Counted from the stretch's first letter, positions 34,100-47,800 are shown. The stretch is DNA of 64,000 bases from Tetrastigma voinierianum (GCA_016808115.1 JAEQBH010005096.1:62001-126000); one strand, 5' to 3'. Translations and numbers: made by a program. The notes: generated from the letters alone by a model not told the origin.

Positions 34100-37000
34100 A
34101 TTTGATTATGTGCTTCAGATTCATTTATCGCCGTGATCGCTTGTGATAGAGTCATTTAGAATTTGAGACCTGGGGAGGAGCCTTTGTATGTGAGTTCTCC
34201 CTGTGGACTGTGTATGCAGAATCAGGATGATATGTCGAGGTTGCTACTGGAGATCTCAGACGCCACCATACTGACCAGGATCATGGACACGTCGTGAGTC
34301 TCGATGTCATCCCGGGATGGATTGGCCGACACCATGTAATGAAAGATTCATTGTGAGCCGTAGGAGGTTACCGCCACACTAGACTGCACTCAGGGTATCT
34401 CGTGGGGGACAAGATGACATTTTTTCCCGCACAATATACGGAGTCCAGTGTCGTGACACCACGGTCACAAGAAGTCTAATTCTAGAGAACGAGGACAGAC
34501 CAGACTGCGATCTACCTCGAGTAGTGTGTGAGTATGTGGATGTTTTTCCGGACGAGCTACTTGGACTGCCTCCACAGAGGGTTGCACTCAGATCGAATAC
34601 ACCAGGCTCTCATCCACTGCGACCTGATAAAGACGGCACCAACAGTTGAACCTGTAGCCCAAGCACAGGAGCTACTGGACAAGGGGCTCATTGTAATCGA
34701 GCACTTCACCATGGGGCACTCCTGGCCATTTATAAGAAGAAGGAGCAAGACCCTTCGACTGTGCATTGATTAATGATAAGAACCGGTTATGATCAAGAAC
34801 CCAGATCATTATCGAGGTCGACGATTTGTTTGATCACCGAGAGGAGCGCGAGTCTACCTAAGATAGACCTCGCGACCGTTACCATCGGGGCCGAAAGTTG
34901 TGGATATAGATATCCTAAGACAACGTTTAGGATTACATGGCACTTTGAGTTTACTAAGGATGCCTTTCTGACACTTAATGCGCTAGCAGTATTCATGGAT
35001 CTCATGCATAGGGATATTCCAAACCCTATTTAGACTGGGCTTATCGAGTCTTCAGATGACATCTTGATCTACTCCTCACGAGTGGGACATGAGTATCACT
35101 TGAGGATCGCTTTATAGTTGTCAGAGACCATCACCGTATGCCAAGTTTAGTAAGTGCGAAATTGCCAGCACGAGGTGAGATTTTGACACGTGGTGTCAAG
35201 AATAGAGGTCGCCACCCAGAAGGTCGAGGCAAAGATGAGTCAGGAGAGGTCAAGTCACAGATATGTAGTTTTCTGGGATTGGTCAGGCTACAGAGATTCA
35301 CGAGATTTCTCCAGATACCAAAGACTATGACTCAGGTCGACCCTAAGGGAGGCCTCTGGTGCCTGATTGGGATGACTCCAAGGAGGCATTCCAGAGCGAA
35401 GAGGAGACTTACTTCAGCTCCCATCTTGATAGTGTTTCTATTGTGGGATAGGGTACATAAAGTAGGCCAGGATGTGCCTCGAGGTCGGATCGGGATGTGT
35501 TTAATGCAAACCGAGGTAGCTACGTTCTCACAATCAAGAATCACGAGCGCACTACCCCACACACGACACGTGGAGTCACACAGTCTTCGCCTCAAGATTC
35601 AAATGCTTCACTACTTATACGGCGAGGAGTTCATGCGGTACTCGCACCATGTGTCCAAGCATATTTTCACTGCCAGCCAGACCTCAATACAGGCAACGCA
35701 GACGGACTGAGTTCCTGGTGAGGATTATGACTTCACTTAATACCATCCCAAAGCAAATGTGGTGGCTGATGCACTCAGCGGAAGTCACGGTGAGCTGGGC
35801 TAGTATATCTTCCTGAGTGGTGGATGTTCTGAGATCGGTGGGACAATACACAGATAGCGGAAAGCGCACTAAGGGTACCTGGGAGTTTAAGTGGGCTACA
35901 CCATCTCGCCGAGCGAGGATCGAAGTCCCAAGGGCGTGACTAGAGAGCAGGCCCATTGTGGGATCGGCGATGCTCAAAAGACAGACGAGACGCCAGCTCA
36001 CGAGACGGCAAATCTCGATATGTACGTGCAAGTGGTTCCTCGCCGACCCGGACGGAGAGAGGAGATTCTCGTGGAGTTTCATCGCTTCGATTTGTCATCC
36101 AGGCAAGAGCCAAGACGCATTCAGATCTTCACCGCCGCACTACTTGTTCGACATGAAAGACATTAGGGGGACTTTGCTCGAACACGCCTCATGTCGCCAG
36201 GTTAAGGCTAAGCACCGGCCGCCAGGCTACTTCAACACGGAGGTAATGGTGCGGAAGGAGCACATCACGATGGACTTTTGCGGACCCACTTGCCACTGGG
36301 ACGCACAGGCTACACGGTATGGGTGATAGTGGACCGGCTCACGAAGTCGGCACATTTTCTAGCTTGCGGATGACCTTCGCCTTAGAGAGATTCCGCCGCC
36401 GGCCAGACATTCGAGAGATGCATCGACTCACATGGAGTACCGCATCCATAGTGTCGGGATGTGGACCCGAGGCTGACAGACACTTTGGAAGAGTTTCCAA
36501 AGGCTATAGGCACACCTACCGACGCATGAGCATAATGCCCACCCTCGCATGTGATAGTCACCCGAGAGGACTATGGGCCAGGAAAGAAGACATGCTACGA
36601 GCATGCTATTCCGGATCATAAGGGCGTACCGGGAGGAAAGATTGGGCTTCAGCGGAATTCGCCTACAACAACAAAGCATCAAGCGACATACGATGGCACC
36701 GATGAGGCACCATGGGAGCCATGCAGTCATCAGTTGTGTTGGACCGAGGTGGGAGAGAGCTCCATCACTGGTCCCGATTTGATTGGGAGACACGCTCCAA
36801 GAAGGTAAGCTCGATGACGATGTTGTTCTCTCACCTAGCCGTAGCCCAGAGGAAGAGCTATGCGGATGTGCGACGCCGACCCTAGAGTTCGAGGTCAGAC
36901 TGCGTCTTTTGAAGGTGATGCCTAAGAGGAGAGTGGTCGTTCTAAGTAGTTCTGGAAGCTATCACGAGGTTCATCAGACCCCTTCTCGAGATACTCACAG

Positions 37001-37280
37001 AGGGTAGGCACCACAAGGCACTCTGCTAGATTATCGCCAAAGATGTCGTGTCCACGAGTGTTTCATCGCCCATGTCTAAAAATATACTCAGATCCAACTC
37101 CATGTGGTGGATCGGGGACACCAGGTCACACGATGGGACCTTCGGCAGCACTGTGCATTGTTGATAAATGTGATCGTGCTTCTTGGCGATGCAAGACCGT
37201 GAGGCTAGTGAGGGCCTATGGAGTGGAGGAGTCCACGCGGGGAGCCGCTACACGACGCGGGCCACCTATCCCTTCTGTTT
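34100..37280 (+). pseudogene. pol remnant of family A element (PR, RT, RNase H, IN, chromodomain-like tail)
   Basis: A frameshifted polyprotein. Protease: SLDVIPGW...GRHHVM near 34,298-34,345. Reverse transcriptase: YVDVFPDELLGLPP near 34,535, LDKGLIV near 34,680, TLRLCID near 34,755, FEFTKDAF near 34,945, FMDLMHR near 34,997, and DDILIYSS at about 35,057-35,080 (catalytic Asp pair kept). YAKFSKCE follows near 35,135, SFLGLVRL near 35,268, and RNase H about 35,380-35,800. Integrase: VKAKHRPPGYF near 36,200, ITMDF near 36,265, YTVWVIVDRLTKSAHFLA near 36,313-36,360. The tail (KTVRLVRAYGVEESTR near 37,193-37,240) matches a chromodomain-type C-terminus. Integrase catalytic residues cannot all be placed. 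Confidence 0.88.
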
Positions 37281-37414
37281 AGGGATGAAGGTACGTAGTT
37301 TGGCCGTTTAAGATTTAGTAATGACCGCTTACATGCATGATAATGCACGCTGCATATGCATGTGAGTGATTGTGATTGTCCCGACTTCGGATGAAATTTC
37401 TTTTGTATGAGGAG
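37281..37414 (+). other. 3' end of internal region and polypurine tract, family A
   Basis: ATGAAATTTCTTTTGTATGA followed by GGAGAA directly before the 3' LTR. The better-kept form in family B is GATGAAATTCTTTTAAGG then GGGGGAGAA at 44830-44874, so this tract has been eroded. Confidence 0.6.
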
Positions 37415-39357
37415 AATAAGACCTGAGAAATCAATTTTTGGAAAAAGGCAAAATCAGACTTGACAAAGTTGTTAATTTCTGCTAAAACTTAATTTATTCC
37501 CTCTAGATCTCGATGATCTAAACGATTCCAATCAAGAATCGCCTCTCGCGAAATCTAGTTGCAGATCGTAAAATTCTCATTAATTTCGAGATACGGAAAT
37601 AAGATACTTTTTTGGTGGCATCGCGGTTCGTGCTTAAACAAATTTCGATGCAACGAAAGTCATGATATAATGTCACCGGTCAACACGTTACAGTGATGAA
37701 ACATTGTTGAAGGTCGAGATGTAGCCGCATGTCAAAACTGGAAACGGCGACATAATAAAAGATTTCTGGGATTTGTTTAAGTCACTAGAAGACAAAATAG
37801 CAAATAGGATTGTCTTCTTCAAATGGGAAATAAAGCAAAACGTGAAAGGCAAAACAGGGGAGGTCCAGTAGCTGGGGGGGAAAACGAAAATGGAGATTTT
37901 CCTTAGAGAGAGAGAAAGTTCTCTCTAAAAATATCGGCGACCGACCGTCTGGGCCAGCCTGGACAAGATGGAGAACCGCCCCACGCGCAGAGGGCGCTGA
38001 CAACCGGATTTGTGAGCTTTGACAACCCGAGAGGTGCGGGCTTCCTACTGAGTTTTATTCCTCTTAAGTACTTACGAATGTTTGAGTCGGTGAGACCAGG
38101 GAAACTCGATCTGGCCCCAAACCTCGGACCGAATTGATGTGAATTTTTGAATAACCATTGGTGCAGCCGTGAATGCCACGGATGGTGGGTTTTTTTAAGT
38201 TTGGAAATATTGAAATAAATCATAGCTTGATTGAAATCGTGAATAAATGGTTTAAGAAACCTGTGTCTACCATGAATCCGATGATTTTAGATTTTTTTCG
38301 AATAGCAACCAGGGTTTTTACTATTCTCAAAAAGAAAGTTTCAAATATATTTGTAAAAATATGTGTTTGGTCGAGTGATTTAAATAAATAATTTGTTTGT
38401 TTGATCATTAGCCCAAGTGAGCTAATTTGATGTATGAAATGAGAATTGGTAATGACATGATTAAAGGACGATTGTTTCTAAATATATGTAATGCTTATAT
38501 ATTTACACGCGATCAGACTTTATTGGAATCAAGATACATGTATTCCGTATATGCAATCGGAACAATTTAGACTATGTAGGAGGGAGTGCAAGGAGATGAG
38601 CCCAGGAGAAAACGCCTTGAGGGTTGTCTAAAAATACGACTATCTGGAGGGTAGTCCAAATTAAAAATATCAATCGCTTGAGCGTCGCAATTCATATTCA
38701 TCTGAGGTGTCCACAAATAATATATCAATCGGGTCTGAGCGGCCCAATTGATATATATATACATCGGCGCTGTCCAATTAACAAAATAATACCTTTCGCA
38801 TACGAGGCTTAGCAGTGTGATGGAGTCTGTGGAGGACTCCTGATCCCAGCCAGTCATGTGTATTATCCGCTAGATCAGCGCATTCGCTGAACGTAGCCAC
38901 TGAACATCAGACCGCACCTCAGTGGTGAGTAGCTCCACCCCTCGCCGAGGTGGATATTATTTTACAAAGGTGAGCGCATAGGACTATTGCCCTGGGAGAC
39001 CGAGGATTAGAAGAAAGCCTGTTTCAGGCTTTTGATGTATACATGTATTAGAACTTTTAAGTTTAATGTATGTATTGTATAAGAGTAAAACATATGAACT
39101 CTTGCAACTATTGGTATATAGTTTGATTCATAGTTGGCATGTATATCGAGTATTGTTTACGGGCCCAAGTGGTCGCTTTTAAATCATAAACTATTATATC
39201 GGGACTGCCTTGTGATAGGGTTTATACTGTGTCTCAGATTGGGTAGAGCTCCCCATACAAAAGAGACTCGCCCGATTCGTGAAATGCTCCATCAACACCC
39301 GACACTCACGAGTATTCCGCGGTCACGGTAGTCAACGAACCCCGAGATTCGGCTACA
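37415..39357 (+). repeat. 3' LTR of family A element
   Basis: 1943 bp, aligned end to end with 29846-31799. It begins AATAAGACCTGAG (first two bases changed from TG) and ends GATTCGGCTACA. Differences from the 5' LTR include very many 1-10-base indels, not only substitutions. Confidence 0.92.
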
Positions 39358-39362
39358 TTAGA

Positions 39363-39913
39363 TATCTTAATAATATTATTTTAGTTCATAAACATATTAC
39401 TAACTAATATAATGTTTAGTTAATTAATTATATTACACCATTATAATTTTAGTTAATTAATTATATTAGTTATTTACTTATAATCTTATTTTAGTTATAT
39501 AATATTTGAAACATTTTTATACTATATCTTATTTTGAAATTTGAAACATATTACTTACATGCATATTTTCTTATTTGCTAATATCTTAGTTTATTTCGTG
39601 TTGGAAGTAGTTTATAATATATATTTTTATACTATAGTTTTGTCATAGTTTAATTTGATAATATAATTTTTAGTTACTAGTTATATTAGTTATTTAGTTA
39701 ATAGTTATTTTAGTTATATAATTTCAAACTTAGTTATTTACTATAATCTTATTTTAGTTATATAATGTTTCAAATACTTATACTATAATCTATATTTTTA
39801 TACTATAGTTTTATTTTAGTTTAATTTGATAATATAATTTTTAGTTAATTAATTATATTATTTATTTAGTTAATAGTTATTTTAGTTATATAATGCTTCA
39901 AACTTAGTTATTT
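39363..39913 (+). repeat. AT-rich array between the two retrotransposons
   Basis: Continuation of the AT-rich repeat interrupted at 29845. From about 39,540 it contains about two units of the approximately 174-bp repeat (ATGTTTCAAACTTAGTTATT, TTTTTATACTATAGTTTTAT, TTAGTTAATTAATTATATTA). It is cut at 39914 by the family B element. Confidence 0.85.
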
Positions 39914-42900
39914 TATGAAACCTCGTAAAATCTTGCATTTGAGGAATGGTAGAATGGTAAAATTCGGTCAAAATCTGGAATTTTTTTTCTAGATCTCGAA
40001 TGACGAAACGATCACCGCTGGGAATTGTTCTAAATCTAGCAACCACGTCGACTGTTGAATTCCGAGACAAATAAATTTCCATTGTTTTCGAGGCACCGCA
40101 GCAGACACTTAGCGACAGAGTGGCTCAAGATGAGACACGGTCGCCGTGAGCAAGTAAAATAATGAGCTCAAGTATGGGCTATAGGTGACATGTGGCATCA
40201 TGTCATTGGAGGGAAATCCATGGTAGATGGATGAGAGGATAAGGGGAAATCTTAAAAGCCAATGAAAATTGGACATGTGGCAAGTGAAAGGACAAGCTCT
40301 TAGCCCATCTTAGACCAAGCAGTGGGATGGGAGAAAAGAAAAGAGTAGAAAGGAAAGAGTGAAGAAAGAGTGTTTTTGTGAGAGAGACTCCACCTTCTCT
40401 AAATTTCCCGACGATCACGGCCGCTTCAGCAAGAGCAAGAGAGTTATTCACCTCACGCAAGGGCTTCGCATAGATCGAGTCGGGAGTTTTGACAAAACTC
40501 CAAGAGGTAGGGTTTTCTCCTACTGGTTTAATCTCGTTTCAAGGGGGCCATTCAAATGGTACTGGCATGTGAGGCCGTGGAGCGTCAGTGGTAACCTAAG
40601 ACTTCGACAAGTAGCCGAGATTCCGGATCAGTTACGACAGTCGTGGACTGATTTCAGGGACTAAGTAATCGGTTCTTGTGTGCCATTTTTATATGTTAGA
40701 GTTAAAATGAATGAAGGTGGTTGTTCCCGCCTTCTAAGGGAATGTTTGGTTGTGTTTTCAACCATGGAAGCACCATATTATGGCGCTCACATTAACTGGA
40801 CTTTTAGAACTGGTTTTTAGGTAGGAAATAAAGGATTTTGGTAGTGAGTCCAGTAAATTGTAGCCACATCGTTGAACTTAATGTTAGGCTTTGAATTTCT
40901 CAATTCCTGACCTCAGCCCAGTTATGGTCCGTTTAACAGAACGGTCCAACCAAGGGTCAGCCCACCTGTCTACCCCACCGATGGGTTCACTCCTACGGGT
41001 TTCGTCCGGCTAGGGTCATGCATGACCTCCAACTTCGGAAGGTCATAACTTTCTCATCCGAACTCTGTTTCGGGTGTTCTTGGAATCTATGGAAAGACCA
41101 TTGAGTCAATATTGCATCCAGATTCCTTTAGGGGGTAGTGGGTGTTGGAGCCGGCCAGAAAGAAGTGTTCTGGGTAGGAGGCGTAGGCTACCTGCAAGTG
41201 CCGCCTAGTCAGCTGCAGACTTCCAACTCTAAGGTCATAACTTTCTCGCCTAAACCCGTTTGCGTTCTCGACTTCTATGAAATCCCATTGAGTCAATTTT
41301 CCGTAAGGATGCCTTTAGAGGGCGTGGGATTCGACCACCGAAAGGAGCTTGGCAGGCAGCAGCTAAGGCCGCTAGCCGCTGTGACTCCACTGGGTCGTAA
41401 CTTCTTCGTCCAAATTCCGATTTGAGTGTTCTTAGACTCTATGGAAAGCCCATTGAGTCAGGTTTTCATACAGATGACTTTGATGGAGGTGCCGAGCTGC
41501 CCTGGAAGGAGCGTTCGGGTAGGTGGCGTAGGCTACCCGTAAGGTCGCCTAGTCAAGGTGACCTCCAACTCGTAAGGTCATAACTTCTTCGTCCGAATTC
41601 CTATTCGAGTGTTCTTGGACTCTATGGAAATACCATTGAGTAAAGCTTCCATCCAGATTTTTTGGAAGGTAGTGGGTGCTGGAGCGGCAGGAAAGAAGCG
41701 TTCGGGTAGGTAAGGTAGGCTAGCCTTGCAGGCCGCTTTAGCTGTGTGGACTCCAACTCTAAGGTCATAACTTCTTTCACCAATTCCGATTCGAGGTTAA
41801 GGACTCCTATGGAGTCTTATTGAGTCAAGATTCTATCCATATGCCTACAGGGCACTGGGAATCGGATATGGCCTAGCATGCCTGCTAGGGTAAGGTAGGC
41901 TTGCCGTAAGGTCGCCAGTCATGTGTGTGACCTCCAACTTCGAAAGGTCATAACTTCTTCGTCCGAATTTCGATTCGGGTGTTCTTAGACTCTATAGAAA
42001 GACCATTGAGTCAAGATTCCATCCGTATGCCTATGGAGAGTATTGGGTACTGGAGCTACTGGAAAGGGGCGTTCGGGAAAGTAAGGTAGGCTAGCAGGGT
42101 AAGGTTGCCTAGTCAAGTGTGACCTCCAACTTCGGAAGGTCATAACTTCTTCGTCCGAATTCCGATTCGGGTGTTCTTAGACTCTACAAAAATCCCATTG
42201 AGTTAAGATTCCAGATAGGTGCCTGTGGAGGGCATTGGGTGATCACAATCCTTACAACTATGTTTTTTGTAATTCGAGTGTGCAAAGGTTTCGTCAGGTC
42301 GTGGTTTAATAGTCGTTTTAACATGACCATCAGATGGGCATGTGGCAGTCGCTGTAGGTTGTTATATGTAGATAGTTTGAACTGAAACTAAAAGTTTAGT
42401 TTTATGGTTGTTTGATGTTGCATGGATGATTAGAACCAAACTCGTTCATGATTTATGGGCCAGAGGTACCTCGCTGATGGCCCCAGATCATGACCTCATG
42501 CAGTGTGATGGCTTGGTGGAGTAACATGCAGTGTGAATATGACATGTTAATGTATGCTGTATGATGTATTAACATGGGTTGTGCATGGAAGAGAATTATA
42601 TGTATCAATTATAATTATGCATGGTATGTTGATGTTGCTTGTTAATATATATATGTATGTTTGATATTAACATGAATTGCTTTGAAATGGCATATTGCAT
42701 TTCATATGCACCGGGCACCCTAGGAAATTAGGTGTGAGTTCATGGCATGGAAGAAAAGAAAAATGGAAAAATGGTTGTGAAAGGAATTTCAAGGAAAGAT
42801 TTTCAAGAATTGCTCTCTGAGAGTGGTCCAACAAGCCATCTCGAGGTCGACCCATGATTGCTTTCGAAAAATGTGATCTAGCAATTCGCCCCGCAGGGTC

Positions 42901-43484
42901 CAACATATTTAATACCAAACCGAGATGAGGTTTTCAAGAACAAAAATCTTGCTTTGAAACAGATTTTCACATTCGCTTAGACACGTGAGGAGTCATGAGG
43001 GCTCGAGACACGGGAGGCGGGTCACATTCTCATCCATATCATGTAGACATTCGAGTAGAACATATATGTTTTGCTTGAATGTTCGGTGTGCCATTACATG
43101 AGCACTTAGGGTGAGTAACCTACGAGAAAATTCCACTACTAGGCATCGCTTCACCCGGCCGGATCCCCTTCGTGCATATGGGACAAGTATGTAGACGCTT
43201 CCCAGAGGCCGAGATTACGGACGATTTGAGACCATAAAGGCGGTTAGGGAAATGGCCAAACCGGCCTTATTTCATATTCGTAAATTCCGAAAGACGCATC
43301 CGCTGCGGGTAAACGTACCTTAAATACAATTATAAATGAACTCCTTTTGTATAAAATATACATTTTTGTGAGTATGGATGTATGGGCCAATGTGGCCATT
43401 TTTCCTCATGCATGTCTCCACGACATGAGACACGTGTATTCCACAGTCGACGGGTCACAACGAGACCCTGGGATCGGGGCTTCA
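39914..43484 (+). repeat. 5' LTR of family B element
   Basis: From TATGAAACCTCG (TGTGAAACCCC in the 3' LTR) to GGGATCGGGGCTTCACA. It includes the shared early block (ATGACGAAACGATCACC...CCACGTCGA), an inverted CCAAT pair CCAATGAAAATTGG at 40259-40272 that may belong to the promoter (kept in the 3' LTR at 45207-45219), the minisatellite at 41023-42250, and a TATATATATGTATG region near 42,650. Confidence 0.9.
41023..42250 (+). repeat. LTR-internal minisatellite, 5' LTR (7 units)
   Basis: Seven tandem units start near 41023, 41217, 41391, 41558, 41746, 41926 and 42119, a spacing of about 170-195 bp. The core of each unit reads GTGACCTCCAACTTCGGAAG, then GTCATAACTTCTTCGTCCGA, then GTGTTCTTAGACTCTATGG and CCATTGAGTCAAGATTCCAT. 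A GC-rich spacer containing GGTAAGGTAGGCTAGCC follows. The units carry no open frame. Confidence 0.93.
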
Positions 43485-44875
43485 CAACAAGGGTATCGAG
43501 CCAAGGCATAATGACACCAGCGTGGCCGGGTACGTGGGCCCAAAGAAGTGCACCAGGCAGGCGGTCGGTTAGGATTACCCTTCGACGCTTGATATCTTAC
43601 ACCAGCTTCACAACGCCAGATCATAAATGGCAGATACGGCCGTGAGCGCGCCTGCAAGGGCCTGTGGATATGCAATCGTCAGAACGGGGTTAGGATTAAT
43701 TGGCGCTTTGATATCCGACATACCACTTTCACAACTTTGTATCGTATTTGAAAAACGACACCTGTATTCCTGGAAGGGGTATCCACAAGTATGGTCTTAG
43801 TTTCAAGGCTACTAGATAATGACATCAGAATAAGGTCGGGCATGGGCCTAGGATATGCAATTGTGTAGTGCCTTGTTAGGGATTACTGGCGCTTTTGATA
43901 TCCGAAGTACCAAATTTTCATAAAGATGATATCAGAGCATAGGCATACTAATACTTAGGGGCTTCAGTGATACGGGTTTAGGCCATGGTCATTAAGGTGT
44001 GTCCGATATGAGCATCACAAAACATGTCGGCTTGTGTATGTGATTACCTAAAAATATGGTAGATTAACACCGCATGCATTGTGTTTTTATGTGTGCTGGT
44101 ATATAATATGATGTGTTGCATGTTGTGTACATTTATGTGTGATTGGGGTATTAATCGCACAAGGATGGTATATACATGGTAGATTGTGTATGGAACACTA
44201 GGGTTGAGAAATATAACCTTAGGGGTTCGAAAAGATAACCAAATGCGACGTATTGCATAGGGCACATACTTGGCCATAGTATGTGGGGAATGAGTATCTT
44301 CTAAATTCGAAAAATCGAATTGGGTTGTGTTAGTGGTTGGCAATTGGCACCACTAAAGGAAAAATGGATGAATGGGTTAGTTCATGATGAGTAAGTCTAT
44401 TAGTAGTTGGCATGGGCACTACTAGTTAGACTGGGATAGAAAATTTAATAACACTATTGCCATTTGACATGTGTAGATGGCACGTCAAGGACGGGGCATT
44501 TGTTGTTTGATGCATCATGTCCATTATTGCATCTTGTGTGATAGGTTTAGGCTCGAGGTCGAGGCCTTCGAAAGCCATTGTATGGGAAATTCTTTCAGGG
44601 ATCTAGTGGTGAGAGTCGGGTAAAATATGTCGATCAGTCGAGATCTCAAGGATTTTGCTCATGGTGGACCTTCGGGTGGTAGACATATCGGGTTTTGATG
44701 TCATTCTCGACATGGATGAGTTGATGGCCCATGGGGTTGTCAATGATTGTAACCTTAAGAAGGTCATCTCTTACACACCAAAGGTATTTGAGTTGTGTAG
44801 GGTTACATATGCATGTGGTTGATGCGTATGTGTGTAGAATTTCGGGATGAAATTCTTTTAAGGGGGGGAGAATGT
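43485..44875 (+). other. Internal region of family B element with primer-binding-like sites
   Basis: Immediately after the LTR, GGGTATCGAGCCAAGG (about 43490-43505) resembles the complement of the initiator tRNA-Met 3' end (TGGTATCAGAGC), the usual primer site. A second similar site, TGATATCAGAGCATAGG, lies at about 43929-43945. Between them a segment of roughly 120-190 bp is repeated about three times (GGTTAGGATTAC...GATATC near 43566, 43687 and 43870). The gag region is unrecognisable. A polypurine tract, AAGGGGGGGAGAA, ends at 44874, just before the 3' LTR. Confidence 0.7.
44661..44822 (+). pseudogene. Retroviral-type aspartic protease C-terminal fragment, family B
   Basis: A 53-codon open frame includes VDISGFDVILDMDELMAHGV then VNDCNLKKVISYTP, the C-terminal part of the protease domain of Ty3/Gypsy elements, where the usual text is 'FDVILGMDWL..H....DC'. 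The changes Gly to Asp and Trp to Glu, and the lack of the catalytic N-terminal DTG in this frame, show it is a remnant. It is the only recognisable coding piece of the element and lies about 50 bp before the polypurine tract, so the rest of pol has been deleted. Confidence 0.75.
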
Positions 44876-47800
44876 GAAACCCCAGAAAATCCAGATTTCA
44901 GATGAGAATGGTAAAATCGGGTCAAACCGGATTTTTTTTCTGTGATCCGAATGAAGAAATGGACTTCACCGCCGAATCGACCATAAATATAAAGAACCAC
45001 GTCGACTCAATGACTCCAGATAAATAAATTTCATGTTTTTCGAGGCACCGATGCGCGGGACATCATGCGATTAGAGTGGCTCAAGATGACACGCATCAAG
45101 CTGTGATCAAGACAAACAATGAGCCCGCGATGGGCTATAGTCATGTGACACTTCATGTCATCGCAGGGAACCGCGTATGGATGAGGATGGCGTAAATTCT
45201 TAAGAGCCAATGAAATTGGACATGTGGCAAGTGAAATGACGTTTTGAATGCATCTCGACCAAGCAGTGGGATGAGAAAAGAAAGAGTAGAAAAGAAAAGG
45301 GAAGAAAAAGAGAGAGTTTTAGAGAGAGAGACCCACCTTCTCTAAATTTCCGACACCTGACCTGGTTTCAAAGCAGCAATAGAAGAGTCATCCCTCATAA
45401 AAGGGCTTCATAGACCTGAGTTGGGGAGTTTTGACAAAACCCAAGAGTGGGTTTTCTACTACTGGTTTAATCCTTGTCTAAGGGTCATCTAAATGGCATG
45501 GGTCAGGTGGGAGGTTGTGAGTGGTTTGCAGGAACCGTCCCAAGACTCAGACAAGGCAACAGATTCCTAACTGCTTACGAACATCATCGACGATCAGGAC
45601 TAAGTATTGTCCTTGTGTGCCATTTTATGTGTTAGAGTTAAAATGAATGAAGGTGTGGTTGTCTCCGCCCTAAGGGGAATGTTTGGCTGTGTTTTGAATC
45701 ATGGAAGTCGCCATATTGTGGTATTACACAACTTAATTGAACCGCTGCAGGAAACAAAGTGGATTTCATGTAGTGAGTTCTCTTCTGTGTAAATTGTAGC
45801 CACATCGTTGAAATTGATGTTAGGCTTTTGAATTTCTAATTCTGACCTCAGATCCTGGGTTATGGTCCGTTTTTACCAGAACGGTCCAGTTAGAAGGTTG
45901 TCCGCCGGGCTAGCCACTTTCTAGATGGGTTCACCTCTGATGGGTTCCATCCGGCTTAGGTCGCACAATCTCCAACTTTGAAGGTCATAACTTCTCGTCC
46001 CGAACTCCGCTTCGGTGTTCTCTAGACCTATGGAACCCACGAGCCTGCAGATTTAGCCAGATAGCCTTTAGGAGGGCAGTAAATGGAGCCGGGCCTAAAG
46101 GAGCGCTCGTTATGTGGCAGCTAGTTTCCGTAAGGTTGTTTAGCTACGGTGAGACCTCCAACTGAAGGTCATAACTTTCGTCTAACTCACAAAAGTTCTG
46201 CACTCTATGGAAAGCCCATTAAGTCAAGTTTCCAGAAGGATTCCTTTAGATGGTAGGGTTCCAGATCCGACCCAAAGGAGCATTCTGTTAGAGGTAAGGC
46301 AGCTAGCCGGTAAGGTCGCAAGTCATGTGTGACCTAACTCGGAAGGTCATAACTTCTTCGCTCAATCTATCTGTGTGTCTTTAGTTTATAGGAATCCCAT
46401 TGAGTCAAGTTTCCATACATATGCCTTGAGGGCGCTGGTTTGGAACCCACGAAAGGAAAGCGTTTCGGTAGGGTAAGGTAGGCGTGTATACGTCATCATG
46501 TGTGACTCCAAACTGAAGGTCATAACTTCTTCAATTAATTCATTCAGTGTTCTTGGACTGAAACCCATTGAGCCAAGCTTCCATCCGATTTCTTTGGAGG
46601 GCAGCTAAAATGGGATCCCGGCCATAAAGAAGTGTTCAGGTAGGTAAGGTAGGCTAGGTCGGGTAGTGTCGCTAGTCATGTGTGACCTCAAACTTCTAAA
46701 GGTCATAACTTCTTCATTCAATTTGATCTAGTTGACTCTGCGGAAAGCCCATTGAGTCAAGATTCCATCCGTATACCTACTGAGGGCATTTGGGCACTGA
46801 TCTTGCCAGTGGCGACTGCTAGGTGGGCAGCTAGCTAGGTGTAAGGTCGCCTAGGTCATGTGTGACCTCCAACCGAGGTCATAACTTCTTCGTCCGAATT
46901 CGATTCGTGTCCTCGACTGGAAATACCATTGAGTTAAGATTCCATCTGATATGCCCATGAGGTGGCATCGGGTAATCGAGCCGTCGAAAAGGCGCCGGTA
47001 AGGTAGGCTTGTCGGTAAGGCTCAGTCATGCGTGACCCCTAATTTCGAAGGTCATAACTTCTTCGGGTCCCACCCCGACTAGTGTCTTCTCTGACCACTT
47101 CGAAGCCCATTGAGTCAAGATTTAATAGGTGTCTCGTGGAGGGAATTGGATGATCATAACTCGCCGGTAACTTATGCTCTTTTACACCGAAAAAGCGGGT
47201 TGCTGGTCAGGTCAGCACGGGAATAAACTGTTTTAACATGACCATTGCATGGCATGTGGTAGTCAAGGTAGTTGTTATATGTAGATGGGGCTTGAACTGA
47301 AACTAAAATTTTCTAGGTTTTATGGTTGATGTTGATATAGATGATTAAACCAAACTAGTTCATGATCGTGGGAAGGCCGTGGAGGTAACTGGCCGGATAA
47401 TCCAAGATTGCACCTTGTCGTGTTGCGGCTTGTGGAATAACATGCATGACATATGTTAATGTATGTATGATGTACACATGGGTTGTATGTGAAGAGAATT
47501 ATATGTATCAATTATAATTATGCATGGTATGTTGATGTCGCTTCTGTTAATATATATATATATATATATATATGCATGCTGATACATTAATACGAATTGT
47601 TCAAAGGCAGACAGATTCCATACGCACCGGCACTCTCAAATGAGCTGAGTAAAGCAAAGGAAAAGAAAAGAAAATTGAAAATGGGGTTGTGAATGGAATT
47701 TCAAGGGAAGATTTTCTCAAGAATTCGCCGAGAGTGGTCCATAGTTCATCTCTGAGGCAACTGCATGACCGTTAGAAATGATCCAGTAATCTCGTTTAGA

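Larger units (their letters stand above)
29846..39357 (+). mobile_element. Family A chromovirus-like Ty3/Gypsy element, full length, degenerate
   Basis: A 9.5-kb LTR retrotransposon with both LTRs (29846-31799 and 37415-39357) and a perfect 5-bp TSD, TTAGA, at 29841-29845 and 39358-39362. Internal remnants in order: leader, gag with a zinc knuckle, protease, reverse transcriptase, RNase H, integrase, then a chromodomain-like C-terminus. This is the gene order of Ty3/Gypsy, and the tail suggests a chromovirus (Tekay-like). Every domain is frameshifted. It is inserted in the AT-rich array; the sequence near 49,306-49,330 is a paralogous empty site. Related LTRs are at 8828-10861 (inverted solo) and 63627-64000. 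Confidence 0.93.

Noticed and set aside
35138..35710. Longest open frame of the window, 190 codons
   Set aside because: It crosses reverse transcriptase and RNase H remnants of the family A element in mixed frames; parts match in frame (YAKFSKC, SFLGL) but the frame as a whole is a mosaic of shifted pol sequence, not a separate gene.
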